NCBI GenBank assembly: GCA_958438185.1
Contig: CAUBQU010000008.1
Span: 1-14,660 of the forward strand
Length of the DNA stretch: 14,660 nt
Source of the DNA: an uncultured Oscillospiraceae bacterium
GTDB taxonomy: Bacteria > Bacillota > Clostridia > Oscillospirales > Oscillospiraceae
Reading direction: 5' to 3'
Position 1 is the first letter of the stretch; every line of letters begins with the position of its first letter. The notes below the pieces were generated by a model, which ran no database searches, was not told the origin of the DNA, and was given only the letters and a program-made list of their open reading frames with translations. Positions 6,900 through 13,637 of the stretch are shown here, in pieces. A program made the translations under genes and the position numbers.

Positions 6900-7793
6900 T
6901 TGGAAAAACAAGAATTGATGATCCGTAACTGCGTGCTGACGGCTTTGGCCCGGCAAGCGGTGCGATTTGTGCCTGTGGGCATCTCCGCGCGGCACGTACA
7001 TCTGTCCCAGGCGGACCTGCAGGTGCTCTTCGGCAGCGGCCATGCGCTGCAGCCGAAAAAGGAGCTGAGCCAGCCCGGCCAGTTTGCCGCGGAGGAGCAG
7101 GTGACCGTTGTCGGCCCCAAGGGGAAGCTGGAACGGGTCCGGGTCCTTGGCCCGGTCCGCAGCGCGACCCAGGTGGAGCTTGCGATGACGGACGCCATGA
7201 AGCTGGGTATCAAAGCGCCGGTGCGCATGTCCGGCAATCTGGCGGGCTCGCCGGGGTGCAAGCTCATCGGCCCGGCTGGCGAATTGGAGCTTTCCCAGGG
7301 CGTGATTGTCGCGGCGCGGCATATCCATATGGCTGCGGACCAGGCGGAGGCCTACGGCCTGCATGACGGCGACCGGGTCTCGGTGCGCATCCAGTCGGCA
7401 CGGCCTTGTGTCTGGGGCGATGTTATCATCCGCGCCGGGAAGGGGCACGATTTGGAGATGCACATTGATACGGACGAAGCCAACAGCGCGCTGCTCTCCA
7501 ACGGCGCTTATGTAGAGCTGGTGGCAGATACGGCGGCCTGTTCGGCCCCGGCAGCGCCTGCAGCCCAAGCAGCGCCGTCGGTCCCGGCGATTGCCCAGGC
7601 GGCAGCGGCATCTTTTGCGGCGGCGGCATCGGCCGTCCCGGCGCCCGCAGTGCTGGACCTGGTGACAGAGCAGGATGTGAATGACGCCATCCGCGCCAAT
7701 CAGGCGGAGCTGCTGTGTACCCAGCGGGCGATCATCACCCCGGCTGCGGCGGACCGCTCGGCGGCGACCGGGCTGCAGATCCGTCGGGTATAG
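6900..7793 (+). CDS. pduL: PduL-type phosphate acyltransferase with C-terminal EutQ-like extension
   Basis: A 297-residue enzyme that exchanges CoA for phosphate on acyl-CoA, regenerating CoA inside the shell and making acyl-phosphate. Two PduL barrels are visible with the metal-binding histidines: ISARHVHLS (H32, H34), AARHIHM (H141, H143) and EMHID (H188). Residues 1-20 form a short helix like PduL encapsulation peptides. The family is about 210 residues; here an Ala/Pro-rich linker (about 211-250) adds a module at 251-297, VTEQDVNDAIRANQ...IITPAAADRSA, resembling the start of EutQ. The start is TTG at 6900 with AGGTGG five bases upstream; the ATG at 6918 is the alternative. It is first gene of the BMC operon. 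Confidence 0.92.
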   Translation: MEKQELMIRNCVLTALARQAVRFVPVGISARHVHLSQADLQVLFGSGHALQPKKELSQPGQFAAEEQVTVVGPKGKLERVRVLGPVRSATQVELAMTDAMKLGIKAPVRMSGNLAGSPGCKLIGPAGELELSQGVIVAARHIHMAADQAEAYGLHDGDRVSVRIQSARPCVWGDVIIRAGKGHDLEMHIDTDEANSALLSNGAYVELVADTAACSAPAAPAAQAAPSVPAIAQAAAASFAAAASAVPAPAVLDLVTEQDVNDAIRANQAELLCTQRAIITPAAADRSAATGLQIRRV

Positions 7794-7801
7794 GAGGCTT
7801 T

Positions 7802-8119
7802 ATGCAGATAGCAAGAGTAATCGGCAACGTGGTCAGCACCAGCAAGTCCGAAAAGCTGGACGGGCTGAAGCTTTTGATCGTCAAGCCCATTGACCTGGAT
7901 ACGTTCCAGGAAAAGGGTGCGCCCATCGTCAGCATCGACACCGTCGGCGCGGGCGAGGGGGAGATCGTCATGATCGTCAGCGGTTCGTCCTCCCGACAGA
8001 CTACGCTGACAGACGGCAAGCCGGCGGACAACGCCATTATCGCGATCATCGACCACATTGATATCCATCACAAGAGAATTTTTACCAAAGACGGTGGTGC
8101 AGACAATGGAACTAATTGA
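7802..8119 (+). CDS. BMC-P shell pentamer, EutN/CcmL family (copy 1)
   Basis: A 105-residue vertex protein. The start MQIARVIGNVVSTSKSEKLDG and the segment LKLLIVKPID match the EutN/CcmL beta-barrel signature, and DTVGAGEGEIVMIVSGSSSRQ matches the conserved glycine-rich region that lines the pentamer. The AIIAIIDHIDI strand closes the domain. The C-terminus extends by about 15 polar residues. The ATG at 7802 has AGGAGG (7792-7797), which overlaps the pduL stop codon, and the genes are 8 bases apart. The 3' end overlaps the next gene by 14 bases. It would cap vertices of the icosahedral shell. Confidence 0.93.
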   Translation: MQIARVIGNVVSTSKSEKLDGLKLLIVKPIDLDTFQEKGAPIVSIDTVGAGEGEIVMIVSGSSSRQTTLTDGKPADNAIIAIIDHIDIHHKRIFTKDGGADNGTN

Positions 8120-9407
8120 GAAAATCAGCGCGGCAGGCGTCGTCGGTGCTGGCGGCGCAGGGTTTCCGACCCATGTGAAGCTGAAGTGTCAGGCAGAGCA
8201 TTTTATCGTCAACGGCATCGAGTGCGAGCCGCTGCTGCGGACGGACCGGCATACGATGGAGCGCCATGCGCCGGAGATCGTCGAGACGGTCCAGGCCATC
8301 CAGCAGCATCTGGGTGCTGCAAGGGCGACCATTGCGCTGAAACGGCATTATCACGAGGCGGCCAAGGCCATTTCCGACGCCGCTGCCGGGACGGGCGTGG
8401 AGGTCTATCTCTCCGAATCGTTCTATCCGGCGGGCGACGAGCAGAACCTGGTCTACTGCATTACGGGCAAGACGGTTCCCACCGGCGGCATCCCGCTGGA
8501 TGTGGGCTGTGTGGTCAGCAATGTCAGCACCGTCCTCAATATTCATAACGCCCTGCAGGGCAAGCCGGTGACCCACAAGCTGGTGACGATCGCCGGTGCG
8601 GTGGCGCACCCGATCACAGTGGAAGCACCCATCGGCGCGCCGCTGGCCCTGCTGCTGGAGGCGGCGGGCGGCACGACCTGCGACTGCCAGTTTATCGTCG
8701 GCGGCCCCCTGATGGGCAAGCTGACGGACGATCTTTCCCAGCCTGTGACGAAAACGACCGGCGGCCTGCTTGCCATTCCGAAGGGCCACCCGCTGCTGCA
8801 GAAAAAGACACCGAGCCCCGCCCGGGACCAGGTGCTTGCCAGAGCGGTCTGCTGCCAGTGCTCCATGTGCACGCAGATGTGTCCCCGGAATGCCATGGGT
8901 CTGCATGTGGAGCCCCACAAGGCGATGCGGGCGCTGGCATCGGGCAATGATGCGCTGCTGGGCGATCACAACGGTATCTTCAGCTGCTGCGACTGCGGCA
9001 TCTGCACGTATTACGCCTGCAACTTCGGTCTGAAGCCCTCTGTTGCGATGCAGCAGGCCAAAGGCCGCCTGCAGCGCCAGGGCATCAAGCCGCGCAAAGA
9101 AGTCAAATACGCCCCGGATGGCGGCATTGAGAATAAACGGGTGCCGACGGAGCGGATGCTCCTGCGGCTGGACCTGAAGCAATTTGACGGTGACGCGCCC
9201 ATGGGCCCGGCCATCACGGCGGACGCGGTGCGTATCCCGCTGAAAATGCACATCGGCGCGCCCAACAAGCCCGTCGTCCAGGAAGGCGACCGGGTCACCT
9301 GCGGGCAGCTGATCTCCGAGCCGACAGGCCTCGGCGCAAGAATTCACGCTTCGATCGACGGCGTCGTGACGGCGGTCACGGCGGATTACATTGAGATAAG
9401 GAAGTGA
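8106..9407 (+). CDS. pduS: PduS/RnfC-like Fe-S flavoprotein of the microcompartment
   Basis: A 433-residue electron-transfer protein. The N-terminal half carries the RnfC/Nqo1-like signature GVVGAGGAGFPTHVK and VNGIECEPLLRTD, associated with flavin and NADH binding. Two 4Fe-4S motifs follow: C249-x2-C252-x2-C255-x3-C259-P and C294-x2-C297-x2-C300-x4-C305. The C-terminal segment IGAPNKPVVQEGDRVTCGQLI looks like the lipoyl/SLBB-type barrel of this family. In Pdu systems the homologue oxidises NADH or reduces the cobalamin cofactor, passing electrons to PduT. The ATG at 8106 was preferred over one at 8058 because homology begins there; GGTGG precedes it. It overlaps the BMC-P gene by 14 bases, and the PduT-like gene follows after 4 bases. 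Confidence 0.93.
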   Translation: MELIEKISAAGVVGAGGAGFPTHVKLKCQAEHFIVNGIECEPLLRTDRHTMERHAPEIVETVQAIQQHLGAARATIALKRHYHEAAKAISDAAAGTGVEVYLSESFYPAGDEQNLVYCITGKTVPTGGIPLDVGCVVSNVSTVLNIHNALQGKPVTHKLVTIAGAVAHPITVEAPIGAPLALLLEAAGGTTCDCQFIVGGPLMGKLTDDLSQPVTKTTGGLLAIPKGHPLLQKKTPSPARDQVLARAVCCQCSMCTQMCPRNAMGLHVEPHKAMRALASGNDALLGDHNGIFSCCDCGICTYYACNFGLKPSVAMQQAKGRLQRQGIKPRKEVKYAPDGGIENKRVPTERMLLRLDLKQFDGDAPMGPAITADAVRIPLKMHIGAPNKPVVQEGDRVTCGQLISEPTGLGARIHASIDGVVTAVTADYIEIRK

Positions 9408-9411
9408 CACC

Positions 9412-9957
9412 ATGAGCGCAATTGGCATGAACGAATTTATGAGCATTCCCACCGGGATGTTCGCCTGCGACGCAATGCTGAAAGCGGCGGACGTAGAGCT
9501 GGTCAGCGCGGGCTGTGTCTGCGCCGGGAAATACTATATCGTCGTCACCGGTGACGTGGCGGCAGTCCGCTCGGCGGTCGAAGCCGGGAAGGCGGACAAT
9601 GAGAGCTATCTCGTTGACAGCCTGGTGATTCCCAATGTGGATCCGCAGGTCGCCCCGGCGATTTGCGCCTGCACGTCCGTGGAGCAGCTCAATGCCTTGG
9701 GCATTATGGAGTGCTACTCCCTGTGCGCTGCCATTCACGCGGCCGATGCCGCGGCCAAGGCGGCGGACGTCACGCTGCTGGAGGTCCGGCTGGGCCGGGG
9801 CTTGGGCGGCAAGTCCTTTGTTTTGCTGACGGGCGAGGTGGCCGCTGTTGAGGCGTCCATCCGCGCTGCAGAGGCGTTGGAGGAAACGCAGGGCCTGATG
9901 GCCCGCAGCTGCGTCATCCCCTCGCCGCATCCGGATATGCTGAAGGCCATCGGCTGA
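9412..9957 (+). CDS. pduT: BMC-T shell trimer, PduT-like, with conserved Fe-S pore cysteine
   Basis: A 181-residue tandem-BMC protein: domain 1 about 1-90 (AIGMNEFMSIPTGMFACDAMLK) and domain 2 about 95-181 (GIMECYSLCAAIHAADAAAK), forming a pseudohexameric trimer. It aligns closely with Salmonella PduT, including the segment GCVCAGKYYIVVTGDV where PduT has TICPGKF; Cys37 here corresponds to PduT Cys38, the ligand of a 4Fe-4S cluster at the trimer pore. It ends PSPHPDML like the family. The start at 9412 has AAGGAAG upstream. Adjacent to the PduS-like gene, its known partner in Pdu, it should conduct electrons across the shell. Confidence 0.93.
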   Translation: MSAIGMNEFMSIPTGMFACDAMLKAADVELVSAGCVCAGKYYIVVTGDVAAVRSAVEAGKADNESYLVDSLVIPNVDPQVAPAICACTSVEQLNALGIMECYSLCAAIHAADAAAKAADVTLLEVRLGRGLGGKSFVLLTGEVAAVEASIRAAEALEETQGLMARSCVIPSPHPDMLKAIG

Positions 9958-10000
9958 GGCGATCCCCCCATTCATTTGTCAATCCATACACGTTGTTTTT

Positions 10001-10014
10001 AGGAGGAACCAATT
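10001..10014 (+). promoter_or_regulatory. very strong ribosome binding site of the BMC-H gene
   Basis: AGGAGGA at 10001-10007 lies 7 bases before the ATG at 10015, in an AT-rich 57-base gap. Other junctions in the operon are closer or overlapping. This suits high production of the shell's main tile. Confidence 0.7.
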
Positions 10015-10299
10015 ATGAAAGAAGCACTCGGAATGGTAGAGACCAGAGGCCTGATCGGGGCCATCGAAGCAGCTGACTCCATGGTCAAGGCGGCAAACGT
10101 ACATCTGATCGGCAAGCAGCAGATTGGCAGCGGTCTTGTGACCGTGATGGTCCGCGGCGATGTCGGCGCGGTCAAGGCGGCAGTCGACGCAGGCGCGGCG
10201 GCAGCCAAGCGTGTGGGTGAGCTGTATGGCGTGCATGTCATTCCGCGTCCGCATAGCGATGTTGAATTCATCCTGCCCAGCATCGAGGCGCAGGCGTAA
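10015..10299 (+). CDS. BMC-H shell hexamer, PduA/EutM-like
   Basis: A 94-residue major shell tile. Nearly every position of the single BMC domain follows the PduA/EutM consensus: [25 protein letters not shown], then [23 protein letters not shown] and [12 protein letters not shown]. The pore loop is KQQIGSG (34-40), where EutM and PduA have KIGSG, so a small hydrophilic pore is expected. It is the only single-domain BMC protein in the window. Its stop TAA shares its last base with the next start (TAATG), giving translational coupling to the following BMC-P gene. Confidence 0.97.
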   Translation: MKEALGMVETRGLIGAIEAADSMVKAANVHLIGKQQIGSGLVTVMVRGDVGAVKAAVDAGAAAAKRVGELYGVHVIPRPHSDVEFILPSIEAQA

Positions 10300-10565
10300 T
10301 GTACCGGGGCATCGTGGCCGGCACGGTCGTCGCGACGGTCAAGGAATCCCATCTGGAAGGGGTCCCGCTGCTGGTCGTCCGGAAGATCGAAAACGGTGTG
10401 GAAAAGGGGCTGATCGTAGCCGCCGACCACACACGCCAGGCGGGCTATGGCGATGAGGTCTATCTCATCGGCTCCAAAGAGGCCGCCCGGATCTTCCGGC
10501 AGGACCTGCTGCCGGCCGATGCCGCCATTGTCGGTTTTATCGACACCTATAACGAAGAGCTCTAA
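10299..10565 (+). CDS. BMC-P shell pentamer, EutN/CcmL family (copy 2)
   Basis: An 88-residue EutN/CcmL-type protein: [55 protein letters not shown] and AIVGFIDTY fit the fold strand by strand. It diverges from copies 1 and 3: the usual conserved ending of the loop (GSSSRQ-like) is GSKEAAR, and it has a charged segment IENGVEKG. The start overlaps the BMC-H stop by one base. It probably forms a vertex pentamer distinct from the other two or mixes with them. Confidence 0.88.
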   Translation: MYRGIVAGTVVATVKESHLEGVPLLVVRKIENGVEKGLIVAADHTRQAGYGDEVYLIGSKEAARIFRQDLLPADAAIVGFIDTYNEEL

Positions 10566-10582
10566 GAAAGGGGGTGCCGCCG

Positions 10583-10885
10583 GTGCGCTTGGCACGTGTG
10601 GTGGGGAATGTCGTCTCCACTGTCAAGGATCCGTGTTATACTGGCTATAAGTTGATGCTGGTCGAATATCTGGACCCGGATACCCGCCAGCCGGACGGCA
10701 CCCGCCAAATCGTGTTTGACTGCGTGGATGCCGGGGTCGGCGATATTGTCTTGGTCAATATCGACGGCGGCGCGGCAAACATGCTGCTGAACGACAAAGT
10801 CTGCATCGCCGATCAGACGATCTGCGGGATCATCGACAGCTACACCAGCCACGGGGAGCAGACCTTCGCGCCGTTTTCGGACTAA
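10583..10885 (+). CDS. BMC-P shell pentamer, EutN/CcmL family (copy 3)
   Basis: A 100-residue EutN/CcmL-family protein beginning VRLARVVGNVVSTVKDPCYTGYKLMLV, the closest of the three to the family consensus (LARVVG.VV.T.KD). DCVDAGVGDIVLVNIDGGAANML and CGIIDSY complete the domain. I place the start at the GTG at 10583. AAAGGGGG ends eight bases before it, and the family consensus begins there; a GTG at 10574 sits directly against that site. It lies 17 bases after copy 2 and is followed by a 93-base gap containing strong hairpins before the dehydrogenase gene. Confidence 0.9.
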   Translation: MRLARVVGNVVSTVKDPCYTGYKLMLVEYLDPDTRQPDGTRQIVFDCVDAGVGDIVLVNIDGGAANMLLNDKVCIADQTICGIIDSYTSHGEQTFAPFSD

Positions 10886-10921
10886 GCCCGATTCCGGGCG
10901 GCGGCGCGACGATATCGCATA

Positions 10922-10964
10922 CCGGGGCTGCCCCAGGCGGCCCCGGGACAAACGCATTTTTGCG
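10922..10964 (+). other. intercistronic GC-rich hairpins before the aldehyde dehydrogenase gene
   Basis: An 11-bp stem with one G-U pair (CCGGGGCTGCC 10922-10932; GGCGGCCCCGG 10936-10946, loop CCA) lies in the 93-base gap. A second small stem CGCA-TTTT-TGCG (10953-10964) ends at the ribosome binding site. There is no T-run directly after the large stem, so it is not a normal terminator. Roles in mRNA stability, partial termination or translation control are possible. Confidence 0.55.
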
Positions 10965-10978
10965 GAGGTTCATTACAT

Positions 10979-12460
10979 ATGGAATTCGACAGAGACTTAC
11001 AATCAATTCAGGAAGTCAGAAACCTGATCACCAATGCGAAAAAAGCGCAGGAAGCCTACGCCTCGTTTACCCAGGCGCAGGTGGATCACATTGTAGAAGA
11101 GATCGCCAAGGCCGGCGCGGCCCATGCCGAAGAGCTGGCCAAAATGGCGGTTGAGGAGACGGGCTTCGGCGTCTGGCAGGATAAGATCCTCAAGAATCTG
11201 CTGGGCAGCACCATGACCTACGACTCCATTAAAGATATGAAGACCGTCGGCATCATCCGGGATGACCCGGCAGCGGGCATTTTTGAAGTGGCCGTTCCCA
11301 TGGGCGTCGTGGCGGCGCTGATCCCCTCGACGAACCCGACCTCGACGGTCCTGTATAAGAGCATCATCTCCCTGAAGGCGGGCAATGCCATCGTCATCAG
11401 CCCCCACCCCAATGCGAAGAAGAGCATTCTGCGCACGGTGGAGATCGTCAAGGACGCTGCCCGCCGGGCAGGTGCGCCGGAGAACCTGGTGCAGTGCATC
11501 ACCATCCCCTCCATGGAAGGGACGAGCGCGTTGCTGAAGGACCGCCGGATCGGCATCATCCTGGCCACCGGCGGCGAGGCGATGGTCCGGGCGGCATACT
11601 CTTCCGGCAACCCGGCTCTGGGCGTCGGCCCCGGCAACGGCCCGGCCTTTATTGAAAAATCTGCCAATATCCCCCTGGCCGTCAAGCGCATCTTCGACAG
11701 CAAGACGTTTGACAACGGCACGATCTGCGCATCGGAGCAGAGCGTCGTCGTCGAGCGGTGCAGCAAGGATGCTGTGATGGCAGAGTTGACCCGGCAGGGC
11801 GGCTATTTCATGAACGCGGAGGAGTCGGAGAAGGTCTCCAAGTTTATTCTCCGGGCCAACGGCACGATGAACCCTGCCATCGTCGGCAAGAGCGCGGCGC
11901 GCATCGCGGATATGGCTGGCATTTCCATCCCGGCGGGCACCCGCGTGCTGATCTCGGAGCAGACGACGGTCGGCAAGAAAAACCCCTATTCCCGGGAAAA
12001 GCTCTGCCCGATCCTGGCGTTCTACGTCGAGGACGATTGGCATGCTGCCTGTGAGCGCTGCATTGAGATCCTCAACAACGAAGGTGTGGGCCACACGATG
12101 ACGATCCACAGCGAGAACAAGGAAGTCATCCGGGCCTTTGCACTGCGCAAGCCTGTCTCCCGGCTGCTGGTCAATGTGGCGGCGGCGCTGGGCGGCGTCG
12201 GCGCGACGACTTCTCTGCCCCCGGCACTGACTCTGGGCTGCGGCGCCGTCGGCGGCAGCGCGACTTCGGATAACATCACACCGCTGAACCTGATGAATAT
12301 CCGCCGGGTCGCTTACGGCACGAAGGAGCTGTCCGACCTGCGCGGCGGCCATCCGGCGCCGGACGCTGCGGCTCCCGCTGCTTCCAGCAGCGCGGCAAAG
12401 CTCAGCGCGTCGCAGATTGAAGCGATCTCCCAGTCCCTGCTGCAGCAGCTGCGGGGCTAA
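10979..12460 (+). CDS. CoA-acylating aldehyde dehydrogenase of the microcompartment (EutE/PduP type)
   Basis: A 493-residue enzyme oxidising an aldehyde with NAD+ and CoA to acyl-CoA and NADH. Cofactor-site motifs are visible (PSTNPTSTVLYKSIISLKAGNAI, in part; ATGGEAMVRAAYSSGNPALGVGPGN) and the nucleophile is Cys250 in FDNGTICASEQ. The EutE/PduP group makes acetyl- or propionyl-CoA; a related sulfoacetaldehyde or succinate-semialdehyde specificity cannot be excluded from motifs. After the catalytic domain comes an Ala/Pro/Ser linker (about 456-473) and a short amphipathic helix, LSASQIEAISQSLLQQL, typical of C-terminal encapsulation peptides. The ATG has GGAGG ten bases upstream. Last gene of the operon. 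Confidence 0.93.
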   Translation: MEFDRDLQSIQEVRNLITNAKKAQEAYASFTQAQVDHIVEEIAKAGAAHAEELAKMAVEETGFGVWQDKILKNLLGSTMTYDSIKDMKTVGIIRDDPAAGIFEVAVPMGVVAALIPSTNPTSTVLYKSIISLKAGNAIVISPHPNAKKSILRTVEIVKDAARRAGAPENLVQCITIPSMEGTSALLKDRRIGIILATGGEAMVRAAYSSGNPALGVGPGNGPAFIEKSANIPLAVKRIFDSKTFDNGTICASEQSVVVERCSKDAVMAELTRQGGYFMNAEESEKVSKFILRANGTMNPAIVGKSAARIADMAGISIPAGTRVLISEQTTVGKKNPYSREKLCPILAFYVEDDWHAACERCIEILNNEGVGHTMTIHSENKEVIRAFALRKPVSRLLVNVAAALGGVGATTSLPPALTLGCGAVGGSATSDNITPLNLMNIRRVAYGTKELSDLRGGHPAPDAAAPAASSSAAKLSASQIEAISQSLLQQLRG

Positions 12461-12484
12461 GCGATTCGCTAGACAAAAATAAAA

Positions 12485-12530
12485 CGATCCCGCATGTCAG
12501 AGAAACTGACATGCGGGATCGCTGCTTTTC
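12485..12530. terminator. strong bidirectional terminator ending the microcompartment operon
   Basis: A perfect 16-bp stem (CGATCCCGCATGTCAG 12485-12500; CTGACATGCGGGATCG 12506-12521) with loop AGAAA is followed by GCTTTT on the plus strand. On the minus strand it is followed by TTTTATTTTTG, so it also serves the convergent gene at 12558. Confidence 0.92.
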
Positions 12531-12557
12531 ACTTTAAACTTTGAAAAGGACACATGC

Positions 12558-13508
12558 TTAGTCCAGCTTCTGGACCTTCGTCGTTGCGACCTCTTTGCTG
12601 GAACGGTGCAGCAGGGTGAAGGCACCCAGGTAAGCAAAGAGCAGGCCCAGGCCGAGGTCAGAGAGGGTGGCGCGCAGGAATTCGGCGTCCTCCGTCAGCA
12701 GGATGGAGAGGATGGTGGGGATCTCTCCATAGGTCCAGCCCGGCAGCTCGCCGCCGGAGATCATTTTCATAAGGGTGAAGGCATCTGCGGCAAAGGTCCC
12801 GAGCAGGACACCCAGCAGGACGGACAGAATTAAAATCACAATCTTGCCCTTGCCCTTTTTGCCGTGCAGCAGGCGGTAGCCCCGTTCGGCCAGCCAGCCG
12901 ATGACAAAGCCGACGACGGCGGCGATATAACCGAGATTCAGAACCAGCGCCCAGACGATCGCGCCGACGATGGCACCCAGCAGCGCGCCGAGCAGGCCCC
13001 GGGCATAGGAGCCGGTGTCCTCCTCCCGGGCGCGGGTCTCGGCCATGGAGATGCTGCGGTCCATCTGCTGGGCACAGCCGGGGTGCAGATGATAGGCGAC
13101 GCCGTCGACCATCTGCCAGGTGCTGCCCTGGGTGAGGCACTGGCCGCACTGAGGGCAGACCATGCTGCCTGTTGCGCCGTGGGCGGCCAGGAGCGGGAAG
13201 AACCAGTCGATAAATGCGCGGATCTTTTTCATCGTACCCGGGTTGTCTGTAAATTGGATGACGATGCCGTTTTCGACGGGGGCCAGCTGCTGTACCCGGT
13301 ATTCTTTTTGCAGGTCGTGCGGCGCAAGGTCTGCTTGCAGGGCGGCGTATTGGCTTTGATCCGGGAAACGGGTCGTCACGGCGAGAGTTTTGGTACCGGC
13401 GCCGTCGCGCAGGGTGACGCTGTAGCCGGCCAGGCTCCCGTAGGCGATGCCGTGAGCGCACTGAAGCTGATGCTCCTGCGCCAGCTTTTTCAGGGCGGGA
13501 CTGAGCAT
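12558..13508 (-). CDS. membrane protein with cytoplasmic CxxC/HxxC metal site, function unknown
   Basis: A 316-residue protein, not recognised. Residues 1-110 are a soluble domain without known motif (GYSVTLRDGAGTKTLAVTTRF). A probable zinc site follows, C118-x2-C121 with H142-x2-C145 (LHPGC), then a charged stretch. Four hydrophobic segments come next: about 168-190 (Gly/Ala-rich), 190-208, 222-240 and 284-302. The tail is basic. I chose the ATG at 13508 because AGGAG lies seven bases upstream and a promoter lies just beyond; the longer frame to 13730 would run through that promoter. It converges on the BMC operon, sharing its terminator. Nothing ties it to the microcompartment. Confidence 0.7.
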   Translation of the reverse strand: MLSPALKKLAQEHQLQCAHGIAYGSLAGYSVTLRDGAGTKTLAVTTRFPDQSQYAALQADLAPHDLQKEYRVQQLAPVENGIVIQFTDNPGTMKKIRAFIDWFFPLLAAHGATGSMVCPQCGQCLTQGSTWQMVDGVAYHLHPGCAQQMDRSISMAETRAREEDTGSYARGLLGALLGAIVGAIVWALVLNLGYIAAVVGFVIGWLAERGYRLLHGKKGKGKIVILILSVLLGVLLGTFAADAFTLMKMISGGELPGWTYGEIPTILSILLTEDAEFLRATLSDLGLGLLFAYLGAFTLLHRSSKEVATTKVQKLD

Positions 13509-13539
13509 GAGATCTCTCCTTTTCTCTTTCTCTATGGTC

Positions 13540-13568
13540 AGCATAGCATACCAACTGGGGAAAGTCAA
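13540..13568 (-). promoter_or_regulatory. SigA-type promoter of the 316-residue membrane protein gene
   Basis: On the minus strand TTGACT (complement of 13563-13568), 17 bases, then TATGCT (complement of 13540-13545). It lies 32 bases upstream of the start at 13508 and settles the choice of that start. Confidence 0.7.
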
Positions 13569-13637
13569 TAAAGCGGGAAATGCGGCGGAAAAACTTGCGC
13601 GGCGGCGGTATTTGCCCTTTTCGCCTGGCGGGTTTTG

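Noticed and set aside
8112-9452. A 446-codon minus-strand frame
   Set aside because: It is antisense to the PduS-like gene, has no ribosome binding site or motif, and is a by-product of GC-rich codon usage.
11003-12352. A 449-codon minus-strand frame
   Set aside because: It mirrors the aldehyde dehydrogenase gene and has Asp/Arg/Gln-rich shadow composition.
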